A stretch of DNA of 64,000 nucleotides from CAXXXW01 sp963665555 (GTDB taxonomy: Bacteria; Pseudomonadota; Alphaproteobacteria; Thalassobaculales; Thalassobaculaceae): the NCBI GenBank assembly GCA_963665555.2, contig OY762308.1, positions 3,224,001 to 3,288,000 of the forward strand, in the 5' to 3' direction. A model generated the notes under the pieces. It saw only the letters and a program-made list of their open reading frames with translations. It ran no database searches and was not told where the DNA came from. The position numbers and the translations under genes are program-made. Numbering within the stretch: position 1 is the first letter of the stretch; every line of letters begins with the position of its first letter. Shown piece after piece: positions 17,213-25,078 of the stretch.

Positions 17213-18445
17213 ATGGGACCGCGCGATTTCTGGAGCCGCCGCCGCATGATGGGGCTGGGCCTGACCGGCCTCGCGCTGGGCGCCTTCGGGCCGGCCGGCG
17301 CCTTGCGGCCGGGGCGCGCCTTCGGGGCCGGAACGCGCGGCGACGAGCGGCCGGGCCGCATCCTGGTGGTGCTGGAGCTTTCGGGCGGCAACGACGGCCT
17401 CAACACGCTGGTCCCCTATGGGGACGACGCCTATTACCGGCTGCGCCCGCGCCTCGGCCTGCGCCCGGACACGCTGCGCCGGATCGACGAACGGTACGGG
17501 TTCAACGCCGGCATGGCCGGGTTCGAGCGGCTGTACAAGGACGGCCGCATGGCGGCGGTCCACGGCTGCGGCTACGAGGGGCCGTCGTTCTCGCACTTCA
17601 CCTCGATGGCCTACTGGCACACCGCCGCGCCGAACAGCGGCTCGCCCTATGGCTGGGTCGGCCGGCTGGCCGACGCGCTGGAGCCGGAGGGGCGGCCCAA
17701 TTTCGTGGTCAATATCGACGCGCGCGAGAGCCTCGCGGTGCGCGGGCGCCGGCATGTGCCGGTGGTGTTCGACCGGCCGGAGGGCTTCCGGCGCAAGGGC
17801 TACCGCGCGCAGCGCGGGCTGATGGACCGGACGGCCGACCCCGCCGGCGCCGCCACGCCGGCGCAGCGCCACCTCCGCCAGGTCGCGCGGAGCGCGCGCG
17901 ACGCCTCGGAGAAAATCCGCGAGGCCTGGGCGAACTACGACACGCCGATGGATTACGGCCTCGTCCACCTCGACCTGCCCAAGATCGCGGCGCTGATCGA
18001 GGCCGGGATGCCGGCGCGGCTCTACTACACCTCCTTCCGCGACAACGCCTTCGACACGCATGTGCACCAGGCGAACCTGCACGCCCGGCTGCTGACCTAC
18101 GCCTCGGACGCCGTGTCCGCCTTCTTCCAGGACCTCGACCGCATCGGCCGGGCCGACGACGTGACCATGCTGGTCTTCTCCGAATTCGGCCGGCGCGCGG
18201 GCGAGAACGCCAACAAGGGCACCGACCACGGCACCGCCAACACGATGTTCGCGATCGGCAAGCCGGTGCGCGGCGGCCATTACGGCGAGGCGCCGAGCCT
18301 GACCGACCTCGACGAGGGCGGCAACATGCGCCACACGGTCGATTTCCGCCGCGTCTACGCCAGCGCCATCGAGGGCTGGATGGGCCACGCGGAGGCGGGC
18401 GATGTGCTGAACGGGCGTTTCGACCCCTTCCCGCTCTACAGCTGA
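17213..18445 (+). CDS. DUF1501 family exported protein (Tat substrate)
   Basis: A 410-residue DUF1501 protein (PF07394), related to the sulfatase/alkaline-phosphatase superfamily. The N-terminus has a twin-arginine signal (SRRRMMGLGLTGLALG), implying export in folded form. Conserved parts are VVLELSGGNDGLNTLVPY, GCGYEGPSFSHFTSM, FDTHVHQANLHARLL, MLVFSEFGRRAGENANKGTD and HGTANTMFAIG. GGGGAGG precedes the ATG. It lies 32 bp after the DUF1800 gene; the two are commonly paired. Enzymatic activity not established. Confidence 0.9.
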   Translation: MGPRDFWSRRRMMGLGLTGLALGAFGPAGALRPGRAFGAGTRGDERPGRILVVLELSGGNDGLNTLVPYGDDAYYRLRPRLGLRPDTLRRIDERYGFNAGMAGFERLYKDGRMAAVHGCGYEGPSFSHFTSMAYWHTAAPNSGSPYGWVGRLADALEPEGRPNFVVNIDARESLAVRGRRHVPVVFDRPEGFRRKGYRAQRGLMDRTADPAGAATPAQRHLRQVARSARDASEKIREAWANYDTPMDYGLVHLDLPKIAALIEAGMPARLYYTSFRDNAFDTHVHQANLHARLLTYASDAVSAFFQDLDRIGRADDVTMLVFSEFGRRAGENANKGTDHGTANTMFAIGKPVRGGHYGEAPSLTDLDEGGNMRHTVDFRRVYASAIEGWMGHAEAGDVLNGRFDPFPLYS

Positions 18446-18455
18446 GGGCTGGGCC

Positions 18456-18908
18456 GTGTCCGCCGCCGCCGGGCGCGCCGCGGCGCGGGCACGAGCGCTG
18501 TTCGCGGCCGCCGCGATCGCCGCCGGGCCGGCCGCCGCCGCGCCCGCCGGCGCCGAATCGAAAGCCGCCGCGATCGCCTACCGGGGGGTCGTGACCGCCG
18601 GCCCCGAAGCCGGGATCGCGCCGGGCGACCGGCTGGCGCTCAAGCTCCACCATCCGGGCGCGCGCGTCGAACTCGACGCGAAGTACACGATCGTGACGGA
18701 TTTCGCGCCGCCGCTGGCCTTCGCCATCGCGCCGGCGATCGACATGGCGGGGCATACCAAATGGCGGCGCTACGTCGTCTCCGCCTTCACGGACCGGGAC
18801 GGCGACCTGACGACGCTGGTCCCCGGCGAGGCCGCCGCCCGCACCGCCGAACCGCTCCCGCTCGGGACCGCCGGCATCGAGCTTCGCCTGGAGCCGGTCG
18901 CGCGGTAG
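18456..18908 (+). CDS. Small exported hypothetical protein closing the quinoprotein operon
   Basis: A 150-residue protein with a signal peptide (Ala-rich core about 14-33, PAGAESKA after it). The mature part is beta-rich (LALKLHHPGARVELDAKYTIV, cut here for length, then PPLAFAIAPAIDM). GTG start 10 bp after the DUF1501 stop. No motif I recognise. Its position makes it the last gene of the run that starts with the PQQ dehydrogenase, and it converges with the VWA cluster. Confidence 0.65.
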   Translation: MSAAAGRAAARARALFAAAAIAAGPAAAAPAGAESKAAAIAYRGVVTAGPEAGIAPGDRLALKLHHPGARVELDAKYTIVTDFAPPLAFAIAPAIDMAGHTKWRRYVVSAFTDRDGDLTTLVPGEAAARTAEPLPLGTAGIELRLEPVAR

Positions 18909-18910
18909 CG

Positions 18911-18947
18911 CGGTAGCGCGGCCGCGCGGCGCCGGCCGGCGCTACCG
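18911..18947. terminator. Bidirectional hairpin between convergent operons
   Basis: Arms 18911-18923 and 18934-18947 pair over 13 bases with one bulged C (core CGGTAGCGC with GCGCTACCG), loop 10 bases. It lies between the stop of the small exported gene (18908) and the stop of the convergent TPR gene (18974). There is no T tract, so it may rely on other factors. The arms consist of the GGTAGCGC motif that recurs nearby. Confidence 0.55.
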
Positions 18948-18973
18948 AGCAATACCGAGAGCGCTACCGGGCG

Positions 18974-19945
18974 CTACCAGTTCTTTTCCGCCGGATCGGC
19001 GCCCATGCGGGCGCGGCGCCACTGGCGGCGCAGGCTCTCCATCGCCTTGGCCTTCTCGCGCGTCAGTTCGACCAGTTGCTGGGCCTGGTCCGGCGACATT
19101 TCGCGCGGGTTGGCGGCGTCGCCGGCCTGGCCGGACTCGTCGCGCGACGGCTTGCCCTGGGGCGTTTGCTGGGCCTCGGCGTCGTCCGGCTGGCGGCGCT
19201 TGTCGGCCTTGGCGTCGCGCCGGTCGCGCCGCGACGCCTCGGCCCTGTGGCGCGAGTTCTGCCCGACATTGGGGGAGCCTTTCTGGTCCCGCACCCGCGC
19301 GTCGCTCTGGAACAGGACGTTCTGCTTCTCGACCTCCAGCAACAGCCGGTAGGCCAGTTCCAGGTTGTGGCGCGCGTCGTCCAGCGACGGGTCGAGGCGC
19401 AGCGCCTCGCGGTACAGCGCCGAGGCCTGCTCCAGCGGGGTTTTGGCGTCCTGGAAGCTCTGCAGGTTGTCGAGCGCCTGGCGGTGGCGCAGCACGCCGA
19501 GATTGTAGCGGGCGCTGGCGGCGAGCGCCGGGTCGGCGGTCCGCGCCGCGCGGTCCAGATGCGCGGCCGCCTCGTCGGCCTTGAAACGGCGCATCGCCAG
19601 CAGGCCGAGATTGTGCGCGATGGCGGCCGTGTCCGGCAGCAGGGCGTCGGCCCGCTCCCAGGCGGCGCCGGCGGCGTCCCGGTCGCCGGCGGCCCAGGCG
19701 GCGTTGCCGGCCTCGACTTCCTCGAAGGCCGACGGCTCGGCCGCCGCCGGGGCCGGCGCGGCGAACGCCGCCGCCGCGCACGCCAGCGCCGCGATAAGCG
19801 CGGCGCGCCCCCGGCGGACCCGCGAACCCCGCCGCCGGCGCCCCGGCCCGGCGCTACCCCCCTCGGCGCTACCGCGTTCGGCCGTACCCGGCCCGGCCAT
19901 ACCCGCCCCGGCCATACCCCATTCGGTCGTACCGCGCCCGGTCAT
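18974..19945 (-). CDS. TPR membrane protein (BatC-like), end of MoxR/VWA operon
   Basis: A 323-residue protein. The N-terminus holds six copies of a G-[MTS]-[AT]-[GE]-x pentapeptide (residues 5-34), then a basic stretch and a hydrophobic signal/anchor (about 49-70). Next come TPR-like helices (AFEEVEAGNAAWAAGDRDAA, AHNLGLLAMRR, ARYNLGVLRHRQ, ALRLDPSLDDARHNLELAYR), then a charged Gln/Asp/Arg-rich tail ending in EKAKAMESLRRQWRR. BatC-type TPR proteins accompany VWA proteins in Bat operons. The start overlaps the upstream VWA gene stop (ATGA). The repeat region may not be part of the natural product if a later start is used. Confidence 0.75.
   Translation of the reverse strand: MTGRGTTEWGMAGAGMAGPGTAERGSAEGGSAGPGRRRRGSRVRRGRAALIAALACAAAAFAAPAPAAAEPSAFEEVEAGNAAWAAGDRDAAGAAWERADALLPDTAAIAHNLGLLAMRRFKADEAAAHLDRAARTADPALAASARYNLGVLRHRQALDNLQSFQDAKTPLEQASALYREALRLDPSLDDARHNLELAYRLLLEVEKQNVLFQSDARVRDQKGSPNVGQNSRHRAEASRRDRRDAKADKRRQPDDAEAQQTPQGKPSRDESGQAGDAANPREMSPDQAQQLVELTREKAKAMESLRRQWRRARMGADPAEKNW
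19844..19933 (-). repeat. Six 15-bp repeats encoding a G-x-A-x-x pentapeptide
   Basis: On the minus strand, six consecutive 15-bp units of pattern GGT-A(C/T/G)(G/C)-(G/A)CC-G(A/G)(A/G)-NNN encode GTTEW, GMAGA, GMAGP, GTAER, GSAEG and GSAGP. The GGTA-GCC core also recurs as GGTAGCGC copies beyond the gene's 3' end (18903-18978). Confidence 0.75.
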
Positions 19946-20955
19946 GCCCGGCCGTCCTCGACGCGGCGGGCGGCGAGCGCGCCGCCCCAGGCCAGGATGG
20001 AGAGCGCGACGAACCACTGGAACCGCTCGACCGGGACTTCCTCCCGCGCGCCCTCGCGCGGGCGTTTGGGTTTGGAGGCGACATGGCCGTCGAACAGCGG
20101 GCGGAGGTCGATCGGCCCGGCGCCCGCCTCCGTATAGGTTCCGCCCGCGCCCTCGGCGAGAAGGCGCAGCGGTTCGGGGTCGAGGACGGAGCGCACCGCG
20201 CGGCCGTCGTAAAGCAGCGGCCCGGCCTCGCCGCCGTCCTCCGACAGGCCCGGCACCGGCGCGCCCTCCACCGGGTCGCCGATCCCGACGGTGTGCACGG
20301 TCACGTCCCGCGCCGCCGCGTCGCGCGCCGCCGCCGCCATGTCGCCGCCATGGTCCTCGCCGTCGGAGAGCAGGATCGCGTCCACGAAGGCGCCCTCGCC
20401 GGCGTCCACGTCGCGCAGCGCCTGCGACAGCGCGCTCCCGATCCGTGTGCCGCGGCGCGCGGCCGCTTCCGGTCCGGCCGCCGCCAGCCGTTCGAGGAAC
20501 AGCGCCGGGTCGTCGGTGTAGGGGCAGAGCACGGCGGCGCGGCCGGCGAAGGCGACCAGCTTGAAACGGTGGCCGGAGCCGGGATCGATCGAGCCGACCA
20601 GTTCCGCGACGGCGGCCCTGGCCCGCTCCAGCCGGCTCGGCCTGACGTCGCGCGCCAGCATACTGCGCGAAACATCGAGCAGGATGGCGACATCGCGGCC
20701 GTCGCGCCGCGCGCTCCGCGTCTCGGTGCCCCATTGCGGGCGCGCCAGCGCCGCGACGGCGAGCGCGACGGCCAGCAGCGTCAGCGCGATCCGCCAGCGG
20801 CGCGGGCGGCGCGGCCGGGCGGGGGCGGAGTCCGCCGCCTCGCCGAGGAACCGCGCCAGGGCGGCCCGGCGCCGGCGCGCGCCGTATGCCTCCAGCGCCA
20901 GCAGCGCGAGCGGCAGCGCGAACAGCAGGGCGAAGATCGGCGCCTGGAAGCTCAT
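19942..20955 (-). CDS. VWA-domain membrane protein (BatB-like)
   Basis: A 337-residue protein: two N-terminal membrane segments (about 7-23 and 54-71), a von Willebrand A domain with an intact MIDAS (DVSRS, D94-S96-S98, and LLSDGEDHGG later), and a C-terminal membrane helix (QWFVALSILAWGGALAA). The short spacing of RPQWG before the VWA domain is typical of Bat proteins. I took the ATG at 20955 because the protein then begins exactly like its upstream paralogue (MSF). The gap to that paralogue is 8 bp. Likely role: metal-dependent protein assembly or maturation with MoxR. Confidence 0.88.
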   Translation of the reverse strand: MSFQAPIFALLFALPLALLALEAYGARRRRAALARFLGEAADSAPARPRRPRRWRIALTLLAVALAVAALARPQWGTETRSARRDGRDVAILLDVSRSMLARDVRPSRLERARAAVAELVGSIDPGSGHRFKLVAFAGRAAVLCPYTDDPALFLERLAAAGPEAAARRGTRIGSALSQALRDVDAGEGAFVDAILLSDGEDHGGDMAAAARDAAARDVTVHTVGIGDPVEGAPVPGLSEDGGEAGPLLYDGRAVRSVLDPEPLRLLAEGAGGTYTEAGAGPIDLRPLFDGHVASKPKRPREGAREEVPVERFQWFVALSILAWGGALAARRVEDGRA

Positions 20956-20963
20956 CGGCCGCC

Positions 20964-21989
20964 TCACGGAATCCGCAACAGGCGGGTGTTCGACAGCGCC
21001 GCCTCGAGCGCGGCGAGGCACAGCGCGGCCAGCAGGAAGGGCGCGAAAATCTCCACCGTGCGCTGGTAGCGCCGCTCGACATAGGGCGCGCGCTCCAGCC
21101 GGTCGATCTCGGCGTAGATTTCGCGGAGCGCGTCGGCGTCGGTCGCGCGGTAGTACCGCCCGCCGGTCCCGTCCGCGATGCGCTCCAGCGTGAACTCGTC
21201 GATGAAGACCTGCGAGTCGACCATGATCGTGCCGCCGCTCCGCGTGCGCATCGGCATCGGCGCGTGGCCGTAGGCGCCGGCCCCGATCGTGTACACGCGC
21301 ACGCCGAGCGCGGCGGCGGCCTGGGCCGCCTCCACCGGGTCGGTCTCGCCGGCGTTGTTGCTGCCGTCGGTGAGCAGGACCATCGCCTTGCTCTTGCCCG
21401 GCGCCTCGCGCAGCCGGTCGAGGCCGAGCGCGATGGCGTCGCCGATGGCGGTGCCGTCCTCCTCCGGGATCGACACCAGGGAGACATCGGCGAGCAGCTC
21501 CAGCAGCGCCTCGTGGTCCGAACTCGGCGGCGAGAGCGCGTCGCCGTAGCGGGCGAAGGAGACCAGCGCGATCAGGTCGCCGTCGCGCCCGCCGAGGTCG
21601 CCGCCGTCGCCCTCGACGAACATCCGCGAGGTCCGCTTGACGACGCCGAGCCGGTTCGCCGCCGCGTCGTCCAGCGTCAGGTCGCGCGCGGCCATGGAGG
21701 AGGAGATGTCCAGGACCAGCGCGATGGCGATGCCCTCGCGCTCGATCCGCGCCGCCTCAACCCCGGCTTGCGGGCGCGCCAGCGCGACGACGCACAGCGC
21801 CAGCGCCAGCGCCCGCAGCAGCGGGAGCGCGCGGAAGGCCCGCTGCGCCAGCGTCGGGCGCACGCCCTCCAGAAGGCCGCCGGCGGCGAAGCCCACCGCC
21901 GCGCCCCCGGCCGCGCGCCGGCGCGGAAGCAGCAGGAGCGGCGGGATCGCCAGCAACAGCAACAGCGCCCAGGGATCGCCGAAACTCAT
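20964..21989 (-). CDS. VWA-domain membrane protein (BatA-like)
   Basis: A 341-residue paralogue of the next gene: N-terminal membrane segments (about 7-22 and 54-70), ARPQAGVE, a VWA domain with MIDAS DISSS (D94-S96-S98) and VLLTDGSNNAGETDPV, then a C-terminal membrane helix (FLLAALCLAALEAALS). ATG start overlapping the upstream gene by 4 bp. VWA proteins of this type are found with MoxR ATPases and, in methylotrophs, as MxaC/MxaL. Binding partner here unknown. Confidence 0.9.
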   Translation of the reverse strand: MSFGDPWALLLLLAIPPLLLLPRRRAAGGAAVGFAAGGLLEGVRPTLAQRAFRALPLLRALALALCVVALARPQAGVEAARIEREGIAIALVLDISSSMAARDLTLDDAAANRLGVVKRTSRMFVEGDGGDLGGRDGDLIALVSFARYGDALSPPSSDHEALLELLADVSLVSIPEEDGTAIGDAIALGLDRLREAPGKSKAMVLLTDGSNNAGETDPVEAAQAAAALGVRVYTIGAGAYGHAPMPMRTRSGGTIMVDSQVFIDEFTLERIADGTGGRYYRATDADALREIYAEIDRLERAPYVERRYQRTVEIFAPFLLAALCLAALEAALSNTRLLRIP

Positions 21990-23038
21990 GCCCCGGCCCC
22001 TCCCTCCGGCTCCGGCGCGGCGGCGCGCGCGGTGGCGGCGACGAATTCGGCGGCGCCCGCCAGCATTCGCCGCGCCGCCTCGGCGCCGGGGCGGGCGCGG
22101 GCGAACTTCACCAGGTCGCAGCCGGCCAGCAGCGCCTTCAGCGCCGGCGCGCGCGCGGAGACGGGCGGCGCGGCGCGGCCGGCCGCCGCCAGCACCTCCT
22201 CCGTCGTGCGGCGCGGCGCGTCCAGCCCGAAGCCGCGCGCGAGGTAGCGGCGCAGGATCTCCGCCACCGCCTCGTAGAGCGCCTCGACCTCGCGCTCGGA
22301 CATGCCGGGCGCGACGGACAGGCCCGCCAGCGCGTCGAGCGCGGCGCGGTCCGCCGGCGCGTCGGTCCCGCCCCCGGCGGCCGCGGCCGCGCCCGCGCCG
22401 CGGCGGCGATGGCGGAGGACGGCCAGCACGCCGCCGGCGGCGAGCAGCGCCAGCGCGGCGGCGATGGCGAGCGCGACGGGGAAACCCTCCGGCTCCGGCA
22501 GCGAGACGGGCGGCCCCGGCCCGCGCGGCTTCGACAGGTCGGCGTCCGGCGCCAGCACGGTGGCGATTTCGAGCGCCAGCGGCGGCAGGCGCAGCGTGCG
22601 CACCGCCTCGCCGCCCCCGGCGCCGAGCAGGTGCGCCTCCAGCCCCTCGATCCGCGCCGGCCCGGCCCGCTCCGCCTCCAGCACGACGACGCGCAGCCAC
22701 CGCCGGCGCTCGGCCGAGAGGCGCAGCGGCGCGCCGTCCTCGGTCCCGACGACGCGCAGGCCGTCGAGGCCCTCGCCCACATCCGAGAAGCGCGCGATCG
22801 CGCCGGCCGGCCCCTCCAGCGTCAGGCGCAGCCGCAGCCGCTCGCCCAGCCCGGCGCCGGCGCGGTCGAGCCGGGCGGCGGCCGCCGCGTCGCCCTCGGC
22901 GGCGGCGACGGACGGGCCGGCCGCCTCTCCGCCGGCTTCGTCGCCGGCGCGGGCGGGCGCGCCGGCCGCGAGCGCGCACAGCAGGAGCGCCGCCATCGCC
23001 AGCGCCGCGGCCCGGCCCGGAAGGGAGGCGCCGCCCAC
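21986..23038 (-). CDS. Membrane protein between DUF58 and VWA genes (DUF4381/MxaA-like position)
   Basis: A 350-residue protein with a signal peptide (about 10-31), a periplasmic beta-rich part (GERLRLRLTLEGPAGAI, RRRWLRVVVLEAERAGPARI), a single membrane helix (about 191-210, FPVALAIAAALALLAAGGVL), and a cytoplasmic helical part (MSEREVEALYEAVAEILRRY, ALLAGCDLVKFARARP). The last motif resembles DUF4381-type proteins of MoxR operons. The position after DUF58 is that of mxaA in methanol dehydrogenase operons, but sequence similarity to MxaA cannot be judged by eye. GTG start, 7 bp after the DUF58 gene. Confidence 0.7.
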   Translation of the reverse strand: MGGASLPGRAAALAMAALLLCALAAGAPARAGDEAGGEAAGPSVAAAEGDAAAAARLDRAGAGLGERLRLRLTLEGPAGAIARFSDVGEGLDGLRVVGTEDGAPLRLSAERRRWLRVVVLEAERAGPARIEGLEAHLLGAGGGEAVRTLRLPPLALEIATVLAPDADLSKPRGPGPPVSLPEPEGFPVALAIAAALALLAAGGVLAVLRHRRRGAGAAAAAGGGTDAPADRAALDALAGLSVAPGMSEREVEALYEAVAEILRRYLARGFGLDAPRRTTEEVLAAAGRAAPPVSARAPALKALLAGCDLVKFARARPGAEAARRMLAGAAEFVAATARAAAPEPEGGAGA

Positions 23039-23045
23039 CGCCGCC

Positions 23046-23936
23046 TCACCGCCCCTGGGCCAGCCGGAAGGCGCGGCGGCGGAAGAACCGCATCGCCGGG
23101 CGTATCCAGGGCCGGTCGATCCGCACCTCCACGCCGTCGAGGCCGAGGGAGCGGAAGAAGCCCTCGCGCCGCGCCCGCTCGGCCTCCGCGCGCTCCCGGT
23201 AGTTCCGGCGCAGGCGCGGGTCGGCGGTGTCGACCAGCATCTCGGCCCCGGTCTCCAGGTCGCGCAGCAGGGCGAGGCCGGCGTCGGGCAGTTCGATCTC
23301 GCGCGGGTCGCGCACGCAGATCGGCACGATCTCGTGGCGCTGGTGCGCGGCCCGGAAGGCGCGCTCGTAGTCCCGCGCGATGAAGTCGGAAACGACGAAG
23401 GCGAGCGCGTGGCGCGGCGCGACCCGGGCGGCGTACTCCAGCGCGCCGGAGAGGTCGGTGCCGGTCCCGGCGGGCTGGAAGGCCAGCAGCTCCAGGATCA
23501 GCCGCGCCGCCCGGTTGCGGCCCTTGCGCGGCGGCAGGTAGCGCTCCACCCGGTCGGTGAACAGCAGCAGCCCCACCTTGTCGTTGCTCCTGAGCGCGCT
23601 CAGCGCCAGCACGGCCGCGATTTCCGCGACGATGGCGGCCTTGGGCCGGGCGGCGGTCCCGAACCGGCCCGACGCGCTGACATCGACCAGCAGCAGCACC
23701 GTCAGTTCGCGCTCCTCGACATGGCGCTTCACATAGGCCTCGTCGAGCCGCGCCGTCACGTTCCAGTCGATCGAGCGGATGTCGTCGCCGAAGGCGTAGG
23801 GGCGGACCTCGGCGAAGTCGATGCCGCGCCCCTTGAACACGCTGCGATAGGCGCCGGCGAAGGCGCCGTCCACCAGCCGGCGGGCGCGCATGTCGAGGCG
23901 CTTGACCTGCGCCAGGACCTCGTCGGGGAGCGGCAT
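23046..23936 (-). CDS. DUF58 domain protein (MxaS-like)
   Basis: A 296-residue soluble DUF58 protein (PF01882). Diagnostic stretches are RARRLVDGAFAGAYRSVFKG, FAEVRPYAFGDDIRSIDWNV, AYVKRHVEERELTVLLLVDV with SASGRFG, and a VWA-like remnant fold. DUF58 proteins follow MoxR genes in many bacteria and are called MxaS in methanol dehydrogenase operons. They are thought to bridge the ATPase to VWA proteins. It lies 15 bp after moxR. Confidence 0.92.
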   Translation of the reverse strand: MPLPDEVLAQVKRLDMRARRLVDGAFAGAYRSVFKGRGIDFAEVRPYAFGDDIRSIDWNVTARLDEAYVKRHVEERELTVLLLVDVSASGRFGTAARPKAAIVAEIAAVLALSALRSNDKVGLLLFTDRVERYLPPRKGRNRAARLILELLAFQPAGTGTDLSGALEYAARVAPRHALAFVVSDFIARDYERAFRAAHQRHEIVPICVRDPREIELPDAGLALLRDLETGAEMLVDTADPRLRRNYRERAEAERARREGFFRSLGLDGVEVRIDRPWIRPAMRFFRRRAFRLAQGR

Positions 23937-23951
23937 CCGGCGCGCCGCCGC

Positions 23952-24977
23952 TCAGGGCACGGGCAGGCGGTCGAACACGGTCCGCACCAGGTCCTCCGGC
24001 GTGACGTTCGCGGCCTCGGCCTCGTAGTTGGTGATCACGCGGTGGCGCAGCACGTCCATGCCGATCGACTTGATGTCGTGGGGCAGCACATGGCCGCGCC
24101 CCTGGATCAGCGCGTAGGCCTTGCTCGCCACCGCAAGGTAGATGCTGGCGCGCGGCGAGGCGCCGAAATCGATCAGCTTGCCGATGTCGAGGCCGAACTC
24201 GCCGGGCTGGCGCGTGGCGAAGACGATATCGACGATGTAGCGCTTCAGCCGCTCGTCGAGATAGACCAGGTCGACGGCCCGGCGCGCCGCGACGACGGCT
24301 TCGAGGTCCGTCACCGGATCGACGGTCAGCGCCGCGTCGGACCGGGCCATGCGGTCGAGGATTTCGAGCTCCTCCTCGCGGCTCGGATAGCCCACGGTGA
24401 CCTTGAGCATGAAGCGGTCGGTCTGCGCCTCGGGCAGCGGGTAGGTGCCCTCGTGCTCCAGCGGGTTCTGCGTCGCCATCACCAGGAAGGGCTCGGGCAG
24501 GCGGAAGGTCTCGTCGCCGATGGTCGCCTGGTGCTCCTGCATCGCCTCGAGCAGCGCGCTCTGCACCTTGGCGGGGGCGCGATTGATCTCGTCGGCGAGC
24601 ACGAGGTTGGCGAAGATCGGCCCGGTGCGGACATGGAACTCGCCGGTCTTCTGGTTGTAGATCTGCGTGCCCACCAGGTCGGCCGGCAGCAGGTCCGGCG
24701 TGAACTGCACCCGGCTGAATTGCGCGCGCACGCAGTTGGCGATGGTGGTGAGCGCCAGCGTCTTGGCCAGCCCCGGCGCGCCCTCCAGCAGCACATGGCC
24801 GTTGGCCAGCAGCGCCACCAGCAGGCGCTCCACCATGTCCTTCTGGCCGACGATGACGCGGCCGATCTCCGCCATCGCGTCGCGGGCGAGCTGGATGTGC
24901 TCGGCCAGCGCCTCGGGGTCCGCCGCCGGCCCCGTCCCTTCCGCCGCCGCCGCCGCGCCGGGCGTCATCGCGTCCAT
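23952..24977 (-). CDS. moxR: MoxR family AAA+ ATPase
   Basis: A 341-residue MoxR-type AAA+ ATPase (AAA_3). Walker A is GAPGLAKT (residues 66-73). Walker B is LVLADEINRAP (126-136). Sensor 1 is in MATQNPLEHEGTYPLPEAQ, and sensor 2 in GASPRASIYL. MoxR proteins act as chaperones for metal cofactor insertion or complex assembly with VWA partners; the founding member serves methanol dehydrogenase. The ATG at 24977 has GGAAGG upstream; an in-frame ATG nine bases later is an alternative. It is first in the six-gene operon running to 18974. Confidence 0.95.
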   Translation of the reverse strand: MDAMTPGAAAAAEGTGPAADPEALAEHIQLARDAMAEIGRVIVGQKDMVERLLVALLANGHVLLEGAPGLAKTLALTTIANCVRAQFSRVQFTPDLLPADLVGTQIYNQKTGEFHVRTGPIFANLVLADEINRAPAKVQSALLEAMQEHQATIGDETFRLPEPFLVMATQNPLEHEGTYPLPEAQTDRFMLKVTVGYPSREEELEILDRMARSDAALTVDPVTDLEAVVAARRAVDLVYLDERLKRYIVDIVFATRQPGEFGLDIGKLIDFGASPRASIYLAVASKAYALIQGRGHVLPHDIKSIGMDVLRHRVITNYEAEAANVTPEDLVRTVFDRLPVP

Positions 24978-25022
24978 GTCGAACCTTCCCTTCCCCGGCC
25001 GCCCCAGGCGCCGGGCGCGCGC

Positions 25023-25050
25023 GTTATAGCAGAAACCGCCGCCGCGCCAA
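25023..25050 (-). promoter_or_regulatory. Promoter of the moxR operon
   Basis: On the minus strand TTGGCG (25050-25045), 16-bp spacer, TATAAC (25028-25023), 46 bases before the moxR ATG. Only a few A/T positions exist in this GC-rich gap, and they fall in the hexamers. Confidence 0.55.
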
Positions 25051-25078
25051 GGCGCGCCGCGCCGCCCGGCCCGCCGTC

